From: Sacculina carcini
Taxonomy: Eukaryota > Arthropoda > Thecostraca > Sacculinidae
NCBI GenBank assembly: GCA_916048095.2
Contig: OU696570.1
Coordinates: 9,115,816 to 9,179,815 of the forward strand
DNA length: 64,000 bases
Direction of reading: 5' to 3'
This document shows positions 57,086 to 64,000 of the stretch, piece by piece. Position numbers and translations under genes: made by a program. The notes beneath the pieces were generated by a model, which was not told the DNA's origin, did not search any database, and saw nothing but the letters and a program-made list of their open reading frames with translations. Within the stretch, counting starts at the first letter, position 1. The number at the start of each line of letters is the position of its first letter.

Positions 57086-57889
57086 TCAAACACGTTGAAG
57101 TTCTTGATAGTAAAATGTCCCGGTAATCAAATTTCCATCATCATCACACAGCTTATACATGGGAATTGATCGACGTTTGTATATGGAAACAATTTTGAAC
57201 GTTTCGTTGCTAAATGTCTGTCGATATCCTTTTTCAAATAGAGTTTTCGGAATAAACATTCGCACATGATCGCCTACACGAAGCTTTGGTGTTTGCTTTT
57301 TGCGCGACAATGTGTTGACCAAGTGTTGATTTGATAAAGTTACAGCGCGAGGTGCCATACCGATTGATCTATGTACAGTGCTGTTATACAAATTCACCAA
57401 TTGAGGTAGATTTTTGACAAAGTGTTTTGTGTTGTTTTCGGTCATAAACTTGTGTATCAGCGAGAGCAGAGTACGGAAAAATCGTTCAATTATCCATGCC
57501 TTCCGTATGATTGTAGATGTCGTATAATGATAGATGTTGTGCTCTTTCATTACACGTTGAAATTCTCGCCCTGTGAATTCACCACCATGGTCGCTCATTA
57601 TTTGCATCGGTCTGCAATTGTTGGTGAGAATATGGTTCATTGCTTTGGCCACGGCCGGTCCCCGTTTACTATGTAATGCACGCACATATGCTTGTCTGCT
57701 AAACACGTCAATTGCACCCAACAAATAACGTACTTGTGTGTTATGCCCACGTAGACGTGAAACATCGCACAAATCAACTTGCCATGTATCATTTAGTCCA
57801 ATGGAGGTGTATGCATTGTGTACGAAGCGCTTACGTACTGGACGATGGAGTTGTTTGGTTCTTTGCGACCAAATCAGTTTACTATCCAT
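57086..57889 (-). CDS. Polinton integrase (retrovirus-like DDE)
   Basis: 267 codons from the ATG at 57889. It would insert the element into chromosomal DNA. The first part (SQRTKQLHRPVRKRF) matches the short linker before the core in Polinton integrases. Core residues: D in WQVDLCDVSRL, D in IMSDHGGEFTG, E in WIIERFFRTL. The chromodomain-like C-terminal end (LRVGDHVRMFIPKTLFEKGY) follows. The zinc-binding N-terminus of longer integrases is lacking. The first 16 bases overlap the end of the 175-aa gene upstream. All catalytic residues are present. Confidence 0.9.
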   Translation of the reverse strand: MDSKLIWSQRTKQLHRPVRKRFVHNAYTSIGLNDTWQVDLCDVSRLRGHNTQVRYLLGAIDVFSRQAYVRALHSKRGPAVAKAMNHILTNNCRPMQIMSDHGGEFTGREFQRVMKEHNIYHYTTSTIIRKAWIIERFFRTLLSLIHKFMTENNTKHFVKNLPQLVNLYNSTVHRSIGMAPRAVTLSNQHLVNTLSRKKQTPKLRVGDHVRMFIPKTLFEKGYRQTFSNETFKIVSIYKRRSIPMYKLCDDDGNLITGTFYYQELQRV

Positions 57890-58401
57890 TTGCGTGGGAT
57901 ATTTGCCGATCGTTGATCAACTGTCGAAACTCGCTGCCCGTGAATATTCGGGGCAACTTCTCGCGGTAAATTCAACGACTCAATCAATTGTCGCAGCTGT
58001 GCCCACCCTGTTGGCTCAGGAACACTTTTACGACGTCGAACGATATAGTTTACCACATCGACAATATTGCTCCGAGGAATTTGTGCGTGGTTGAGATAAA
58101 TGATACCGGTGTTGTTGTCCCATCTCAGCACATTACTCAATTGGGAAAGCACGAATTGTGCGTGTTTTTTATAGCTGGACGGTACAAGTTGGAGCCATTT
58201 ATCAGTCTCTACAGACGGAGCAGGAGCGGTGGCCTGTTCAGGGCGCCAGGCGTTCATGTACTCGATCCGTTTCGCTTCGGCATTCCCTGTAGACTTGTTG
58301 AGAATTTGTTCTAGAGAGGGTGTGGGTGTGGCTATGGTTCGACCTTGCATTTCATCATATGTGGCTTGCGATATGAGAACCATTCGTTGGAAGGCGCTCA
58401 T
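57874..58401 (-). CDS. Polinton-associated protein of unknown function (175 aa)
   Basis: Starts with ATG in TAATG, so its first base pairs are shared with the pX stop codon, and ends inside the integrase start. The N-terminal part (MSAFQRMVLISQATYDEMQG) is followed by a Pro/Ala-rich linker. The C-terminal half (IIYLNHAQIPRSNIVDVVNY, PTGWAQLRQLIESLN) looks like a small helical module of a kind I associate with Polinton and adintovirus-like gene clusters. Its role is unknown; a structural or DNA-binding part is possible. Confidence 0.65.
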   Translation of the reverse strand: MSAFQRMVLISQATYDEMQGRTIATPTPSLEQILNKSTGNAEAKRIEYMNAWRPEQATAPAPSVETDKWLQLVPSSYKKHAQFVLSQLSNVLRWDNNTGIIYLNHAQIPRSNIVDVVNYIVRRRKSVPEPTGWAQLRQLIESLNLPREVAPNIHGQRVSTVDQRSANIPRKWIVN

Positions 58402-58730
58402 TACTTTGCAGACAGTATACAGCTTATAACCGATGCAACCACGGGTATAAGGGCGGATAAAAATTTTCCGCTTTGCACCAACACTCGTTGTTTTTTCTTC
58501 AGTGACGGACGTTTGTCACCCAATTTACGCAGTATTTTCTTGTATTTGGATAGGCGACGCTTTTGTTCTTTTTCCAAAGGGACGCGGTCTTGCAACAGGT
58601 TATGACAAATTTCACAAATAGCCCGTATCAGAGCAGGGTCGTACGTGTTGAGAACGGCTTTTTGTTGACGTTGTGTGAGACGCGGAAGTGATTCGATTGT
58701 CGGCCAACAGCGTTGCAACGTCGACGACAT
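58401..58730 (-). CDS. pX-like small basic protein of Polinton (109 aa)
   Basis: ATG at 58730. The middle part RVPLEKEQKRRLSKYKKIL and SLKKKQRVLVQSGKFLSALI is strongly basic and is followed by a hydrophobic end (LIPVVASVISCILSA). This layout, a Lys/Arg-rich stretch and then a glycine-poor membrane-active tail, matches the adenovirus pX-like protein reported from adintovirus and Polinton clusters. It would be a core or membrane-active virion protein. The stop overlaps the next ATG. Confidence 0.7.
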   Translation of the reverse strand: MSSTLQRCWPTIESLPRLTQRQQKAVLNTYDPALIRAICEICHNLLQDRVPLEKEQKRRLSKYKKILRKLGDKRPSLKKKQRVLVQSGKFLSALIPVVASVISCILSAK

Positions 58731-58764
58731 GTTGACAAATGATTCACTTGCTCAACTATATGTG

Positions 58765-59424
58765 CTATTTATACCTCAAAGCGGGAAGATATACTGTTAT
58801 GGGTTGTTCCAACACATTGCTACGCACACGTAGTCTGTTGTCAGTTTGTTGACGCAAATCCACAAGCAAATGACCGTACATTTTCTTCATTACGTCTCTA
58901 TAAACATCCATAATGAACCTGATATTATCTGGCATGTACTGTTGAGCAAATGCGCGCAGTGGTGTTTGATCTCGAAAATTACGGAAAAATACATAATAAT
59001 TTGTATTTAGACTGATTGTGCGGTAGTTTGGCGACTTGAGAAACGTGTTTTGGGTGACAAATAGTACACTCATGTTGTCGTGACGTGACGTTTTTGTAAA
59101 CATGTCACGTACAACAGGCCCTTCCACAGCATCCAGTAAGTCGTCGATAATGACCATGCAACCTTTACCGTGTTTATGTTTGCTTGCCAATCGTTGAATT
59201 TCCTCATGCGATGGCACCCCGTACTGCATTTCATTAACTAAATTCTTATCTATATGATCTGGCGCTGCAGTTCCGTGGCAATACAGTACATAATCGGGGC
59301 TTCGGGTGAGCACTTGGTCCGCCCGTGTCAGCATGTCGACTATAAATTGACTCTTGCCGGACCCTGAAGGACCGGACAAGATCATTGTGAACGGTGTAAC
59401 AAGACGTGCGTCAAACGTTTCCAT
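58765..59424 (-). CDS. FtsK/HerA-type packaging ATPase (A32-like)
   Basis: 219 codons from ATG 59424 (METFDARLVTPFTMILSG). Walker A is GPSGSGKS at residues 18-25 and Walker B MVIIDD at 90-95, followed by a sensor-like VLFVTQNTF. The family pumps DNA into capsids of Polinton-like viruses, poxviruses and relatives. The full domain is present and no stop interrupts it. Presence of this gene suggests the element descends from a particle-forming virus. Confidence 0.88.
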   Translation of the reverse strand: METFDARLVTPFTMILSGPSGSGKSQFIVDMLTRADQVLTRSPDYVLYCHGTAAPDHIDKNLVNEMQYGVPSHEEIQRLASKHKHGKGCMVIIDDLLDAVEGPVVRDMFTKTSRHDNMSVLFVTQNTFLKSPNYRTISLNTNYYVFFRNFRDQTPLRAFAQQYMPDNIRFIMDVYRDVMKKMYGHLLVDLRQQTDNRLRVRSNVLEQPITVYLPALRYK

Positions 59425-59651
59425 ACCCGCCGTACCGATGAAACTGATCTACGTTTAACTATAGGGGTATTATATAAAGTATGTTTTGCTGATGTGCGAC
59501 CAGTTTTGCGCTGAACATTACTAGCCAAACACCCGCGACGCTTAATCGGATCATATAACAATCCCACTATTACCAGCTCAGCAATTACACTTTCAACATA
59601 GTTGACAAGGAGCAATAGTGATAATAGGAGCAACATTATATTCGTCACCAT
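59382..59651 (-). CDS. Candidate small membrane protein (89 aa)
   Basis: ATG at 59651 opens MVTNIMLLLLSLLLLVNYVE, a clear hydrophobic segment of about 28 residues. A strongly basic tail follows (DPIKRRG, KRRSVSSVRRVWKRL). It overlaps the ATPase start by 43 bases. Position, overlap style and one-membrane-segment form are typical of small virus membrane proteins, but no homology is recognised and it may be a chance frame. Confidence 0.35.
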   Translation of the reverse strand: MVTNIMLLLLSLLLLVNYVESVIAELVIVGLLYDPIKRRGCLASNVQRKTGRTSAKHTLYNTPIVKRRSVSSVRRVWKRLTHVLLHRSQ

Positions 59652-59699
59652 CTCGGTGATTGTCAATTGAATGACACACATACACATCAACACTTGTAT

Positions 59700-59713
59700 A
59701 TTAAAGCTTGCAC

Positions 59714-59777
<64 letters not shown>

Positions 59778-59964
59778 CACACACATACACACCAAAGCAT
59801 GTATACACATCAACACTTTTATATTTATATAACACACACACACACTAACACACACATACACACCAAAGCATGTATACACATCAACACTTTTATATTTATA
59901 TAACACACACACACACACACACACACACCAAAACATGTATACACACCAACACTTTTATATTTAT

Positions 59965-60007
<43 letters not shown>

Positions 60008-60257
60008 ACCAACACTTTGATATTTATATAACACACTAACACAGCTAACACACTAGCACAACTAACACATCTAACATACTAGCACAACTAACACACAGCT
60101 AACACATTAGCACAACTAACACACTAACACTGCTAACACTTTTATATTAAAACCAATACATCGAGCACAACTAACACACCTAGCACAACTAACGCTGGTA
60201 ACACAGCAAATAAGTAGCAATAAATAACGATGATGATGATGTCGGTCGGTCGGTCGG
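59700..60257. repeat. (CA)n microsatellites with a repeated ATAT/CACA unit
   Basis: Pure CA runs at 59715-59774 and 59975-60003, and a unit holding ACATCAACACTTTTATATTT repeated at 59808, 59880 and 59942. Then comes ACAACTAACACA-type repeats to 60200. At 60229-60260 GATGAT and GGTCGGTC units abut the polymerase stop codon. It separates polymerase and ATPase genes. Confidence 0.92.
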
Positions 60258-63200
60258 TCAGTCGGTGAAGCCGTACGGGAAGGTGCGATAATCGGGAAGG
60301 ACCCTGCGTTTGCTGGAAACTAACCTATTAATTTTTTCCCCTCCCACCGTAATTATCTTAAAATCTACAGTCTTTTTAAATTGCCGAAAGGGGACTTTGA
60401 TTGTGGACCCAGGCGCCTCTAACAGGGATCGGAAAGCGTCCAAGGAAATAAGCTGCTGCGTGTCGTGTGTTTGTGTGATGCCGCGCATTTTTACTATAGT
60501 CTTGGTGTGCCCATCTGCTTTGTGTACAGTAAAACCGTAATTTTTGGGAGACAGGCAGACTATATGAGAAATATAGCTGCCTGCCCCGAAACAAGTCAGT
60601 TCGTCAGTCATGTCGCCGAGAAAGTGTGATGTGTGTATGCGCGGCATTTCTGGTGATGTTTTGTAAATGACTGAATCTGTGTCGCAGTATATTAGCTGAA
60701 AAGGATTAAGGCGTTGCAGGAAAGAGTAAAGATAAAGTCGGGATTGGCAAGTGACAAAAGCAGCAAGGATTATGTTAGTTTTAAGCGGACCGGCCACAGT
60801 CTTGTCTTGTCGATGGGAATACGTCAGCCTCCATACATCGTGCATTATGCTGTCCCCCTCACTATCGTCAGCCACCGATATGAGGTCACACGCGGAGACC
60901 TCCATGTCGGGATCCTCCAGCAGATCGTAAACACGACGCATGGAAGTGACGTATTCAGTCTGCCCCAGGTTTGCGCGCTGAGCCAGCTTGCCCCACTGGC
61001 TGTTGAGGCACAATTTGGCCACAGCTCTCAGGCCCGGATTCCTCTCAATGGTCGGCAGGGTTATACCCTCACGCGCTTCGAGAGTCTGTCTGTAGTCGTG
61101 TCGGTCGTCGTCAGTCTGCACGTGAGTGGGATAACCCTCGGCGCCGACCTTGAGGGCGTAAAACTTGTTTACATATTCTGCAAACAATCCGCCTGCCTCG
61201 CCGTCGTTGAGCTGTGTGGTGTTGGCAAAGTGCCAGAACTCGTGGATGGAAGTGAGCCGATACCCCAACCCCAAAGCTTTTGCTACTTCCAGCGACACCC
61301 AGCTGGAAGTGAGACTGCGCTCCTCGTCCGAATGGTGACACTGCGGCGACCTTGTGGTGAAATTGCCACCGATACCCTGCTCGGCACATGTTCTACACAG
61401 GGTGAACATGAGGCGGTCGTTGATGCGTGCGGGAAGGACGGGAACGTGAAGATTATGCGGAGGGAGAATTGTGCAATAAATGATGCCGAAATATTTGTGA
61501 AAATCTGTGATGGGAGGACGGAAAATGTGAGAAGGATGACCGAGGGGAAATTTTCCGTTTTTAAGGATGTAAGGATACAAGGAGCACACATCAACGTACT
61601 CGATCCGCTCGTCACCAGCACATTCGGCATAGTGACGAAACACCTCTGTTCGCCCTCCGTAGAACGCGTCCCGAACATTCATCGGCGGCAAGACTTGCAC
61701 TGCTTCGGCGCGACAACGTTGGTCGTCATCGTCTCGAAGCAGTGCATCAAATTCACACTCCCAGATGGTGATGAGAGTTGTGTCGGGTCGGGCTCGTAGT
61801 ATCGCCAGACGAGCCATGGTGCCATCATATAGATGGCGCGTTGATGGAGCCCCACTGTTCATGACATAGCGACAGTTTTTGCTGGCGCAGAGACACTTAC
61901 CAGAATGCCGATGACCATGAAAGTAGCAACCGAGAAACTCGAAAAGCAGGTGTTGGTCTCCCACTTTGGCATAGCCGTCCACTTTGTACGACCCAATACG
62001 CACCTCACCAGAGTTCAATGCGTGCTGGATATTGATGTCGCGAGACGACGCCTCCAGTTCCAGCCACTGGATCGATTTCTTCGAGTAGTTGCCACATGGT
62101 CGGTAGTGCTCATGGCTCGGTATCAACGCGACGCTGTCTTTGTGCAAAAACTTTTGACGCCACACCTCATGACACGCAGATGGAAGCGTGATGCTCTGAA
62201 ATGGGTCCACCTCAGTCACCTCGATGAATTGTTGGCGGAAACGCATACTACCGAGACGAAGTACATTGACATCGTCGCGGCAGTACGCTCCCATTTCCTG
62301 GCGCAGGTCATACTGCCGCCCCACCTGCGAGGCATGCCAAGTGAGAAACTCGGCGTGCTGTTCGGTGGACATGCGACCCGGGTCGAACATATCGGCTGAA
62401 GGAAAAGGACCTACATAATTTTGATTGTCCGTAGTGTTGAGGAGGTGAGGGAAGAAACCTTTACGGACAGGAATGTTGAACGTTTTGGAAAATTTCGCAA
62501 GAGGCATAGGAAGGAAACTGAAGGAATCAATGAAACGGAGTTTGGAGTTGGAGAAGCGCATGGAGAGGATTTTTCTGCCGTTCATGATCAGGTCTGGCAC
62601 CACACCTTGGCTCAACGCGTAATTGGCAACAATGTTGTTGTCATAACCTTGGGCATAATGGGCAATGGCTTTCGCGTCCTTGAGCGTGAAAAGCCACTGA
62701 CCAAAGTCTTGTCTTGTCGTTGGGCCAGAGAACACATGTTCGTGCTGCTCTGTCCCACAGTCAGTGCATGGCCGGTCAATGCAATCAAAGCAGGACTCAC
62801 AACATACGTGTGCGACACAATGATTAGGAATGTGAAGGTTGGTGCTGGTGTCAATCATACACTCAAAGTCGTAAAAGATATAGATTTGTTTTTTGTTGAC
62901 AGAAGATTGATGCGAAGGTTGGAGAAAGCAACGATGGACGTTTTCCGCACCTATGAGCTCGTGGTTCGTGACTCGTTCACGACAGTAAGGGCATATGTGA
63001 GTGCCACAGACATGGCGACTTTTGTACGTGGGGTACAAAATATCACCACATCTGGGACACCCACGCCGCACCTTACAGCGTGATTGTTTGTGAGCCTCGA
63101 AACAGGAGCTGGAAATGAAATCTAAACTACATTCGGGACAATGGGTTAACGCACCTTCCCGCTGGCATCGATGAGGCGCTCCGCAGTCCTTGCAACCTCC

Positions 63201-64000
63201 GGCACAGGTATGTTGACGAGGATGAGTGTAGCGCGTTTGGCATTCCTCGCAGAAATATTTCGTGTCGAGGAATGCCTTGATCTTCGTGATGACGTCGAAA
63301 TGATGATGATGATGATACAAATATAGATGATGATGTCCTGTGCCTGAAACACACACATGCGAATTAATGCAAATTTAATTATATGAATGCAAATAATTAA
63401 CGCTAACGGAATATTTTTTCGAATTACTCACCGAAGGTTGCGCCGAGTCGCCCAAAATGATCCGTCGAGTAGACATGGACCCGGTACTCCGACCAACCAG
63501 CCACCAACTTTTGGAGCTCCCGCAAGCCCATGCTGGGCAGGGAAAAGTCTACCCCGGAACGTTCACACAATTCCCTGGCCTCAGACATGAAACTTGCAGG
63601 GTCCCTTGCCAGACGTTGCACACGCTTTCGGAAGGCGCTCGACGCGGCGTGGTTCTCCGCAATGTACCTGGCAGCAGCCAGTGCCCGGGGCAAACACTGT
63701 GTGCCAAGTACACGGAAGAAACAGTTCTTCCGGGAGAACCACGTGGCGAAATCGCCGGTGTTCTTGAGCCGCGCCGAGCCCTCCATTTCGTCGTCCGGGA
63801 TGTCGTGCGGTGGACGTCTGGCAATATGCGTCACCTTGAGCACGAGACTGGAATTGCCAGTGATAAACGACGCGTTGGACTGCGCAATTTTTTCCAGTCT
63901 GTAAAACAACAAAAAATATTTTTAAACACTTGATGTAGTCAAACGAAATCGTAACATATAATCAAATATGCAATATTGCTCACCTCTGTGCCAAGAGTGA
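60258..64000 (-). CDS. Protein-primed family B DNA polymerase of Polinton, spliced
   Basis: Exons on the minus strand: 64000(or beyond)-63984, 63898-63432 and 63343-60258, in one frame across two short introns (at least 1189 codons). The N-terminal part holds CLPRALAAARYI. A Cys-rich zinc-binding segment follows (CEECQTRYTHPRQHTC, CPRCGDIL). Exonuclease: FYDFECM, AQGYDNNI, YCRDDVNVL. A restriction-fold-like insert FEFLGCYFHGH is present. Polymerase motif A DVCSLYPYI (about 61563-61592), motif B KLCLNSQWGKLAQ, motif C YCDTDSVIY (about 60667-60693). All catalytic residues are intact. It would replicate the element from a protein primer. Confidence 0.93.
63344..63431 (-). other. Intron 2 of the Polinton polymerase (88 bp)
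   Basis: On the minus strand the donor is TTCG|GTGAGT and the acceptor TGTGTTTCAG|GCACAGG. Joining gives ...ATFG-TGHHHLY... in frame, where YSTDHFG and HFDVITKIKAF flank the joint as in other Polinton polymerases. Read through unspliced, a stop appears two codons past the donor. Confidence 0.85.
63899..63983 (-). other. Intron 1 of the Polinton polymerase (85 bp)
   Basis: Donor CACAGAG|GTGAGC, acceptor TTGTTTTACAG|ACTGG on the minus strand. Joining gives SLLAQRLEKIAQ without a frame change. The upstream exon runs off the window at 64000. Confidence 0.75.

Larger units (their letters stand above)
57086..64000 (-). mobile_element. Polinton/Maverick (polintovirus or adintovirus-like) element, one part
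   Basis: Protein-primed polymerase B, packaging-type ATPase, pX-like protein and retroviral-type integrase in one cluster are the signature set of Polintons. All run on the minus strand without stops. Major and minor capsid proteins and the cysteine protease are not visible and could lie beyond 64000. Terminal inverted repeats were not found, so the left border is uncertain (57086 is only the integrase stop). Confidence 0.88.

Noticed and set aside
59700..60034. Cys/Val-rich open frames on the minus strand
   Set aside because: Direct translations of (CA)n and its repeated unit; only the non-repetitive end near 59382-59651 was kept as a weak candidate.
60714..61799. 361-aa plus-strand open frame opposite the polymerase
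   Set aside because: Shadow of polymerase motifs A and B on the other strand.

Overview
The window looks like transposon-packed DNA from an invertebrate animal, most likely an arthropod. Three things point that way: a CCTAA/TTAGG-type telomere-like array (55960-56780), many metazoan element classes (Gypsy, BEL/Pao, LINEs, hAT, piggyBac, Polinton), and long AT-rich tracts with microsatellites. Nearly every recognisable coding sequence belongs to a mobile element. No host gene could be identified with confidence.

Layout. 1-10.1 kb: remains of several LTR retrotransposons (Gypsy Pol end plus LTR; a reverse-strand Gypsy lacking RT; shuffled BEL/Pao pieces; a nearly complete but broken Gypsy). 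10.1-21.1 kb: two copies of a non-coding terminal-inverted-repeat (TIR) element that carries a tRNA-like segment. Copy B was hit by a hAT-type element (8-bp target duplication), which was hit by a Gypsy (5-bp duplication), a LINE tail and a small hAT MITE. 21.1-30.2 kb: LINE fragment, microsatellites, an uninterrupted second copy of the hAT-type element and a decayed DDE element; otherwise nothing seen. 30.2-32.3 kb: a non-autonomous piggyBac-like element with two nested hAT MITEs. 33.6-40.2 kb: a Gypsy-like gag-protease remnant split by a decayed hAT transposon, itself split by a 1.5-kb foldback-like element. 40.2-46.4 kb: a nearly full-length LINE with EN, RT and RNase H. 47.0-50.0 kb: a 5'-truncated LINE with an open RT frame. 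50.2-53.0 kb: an apparently intact piggyBac transposon (595-aa transposase, TIRs, TTAA on both sides). 53.0-56.9 kb: MITE, Gypsy pol fragment, LINE tail, two unidentified ORFs and the telomere-like array.

57.1-64.0 kb: the most interesting block, one side of a Polinton/Maverick (polintovirus or adintovirus-like) element. All genes are on the minus strand: protein-primed DNA polymerase B with two precisely placed short introns, a packaging-type ATPase, a pX-like basic protein, an unknown 175-aa protein and a retrovirus-like integrase, several overlapping by a few bases. No stop codon breaks any of these frames. The capsid and protease genes expected of such elements are not in view and may lie beyond base 64000.

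Target-site duplications allow the order of many insertions to be read directly from the sequence. All family names come from motifs read by eye, with no database search.
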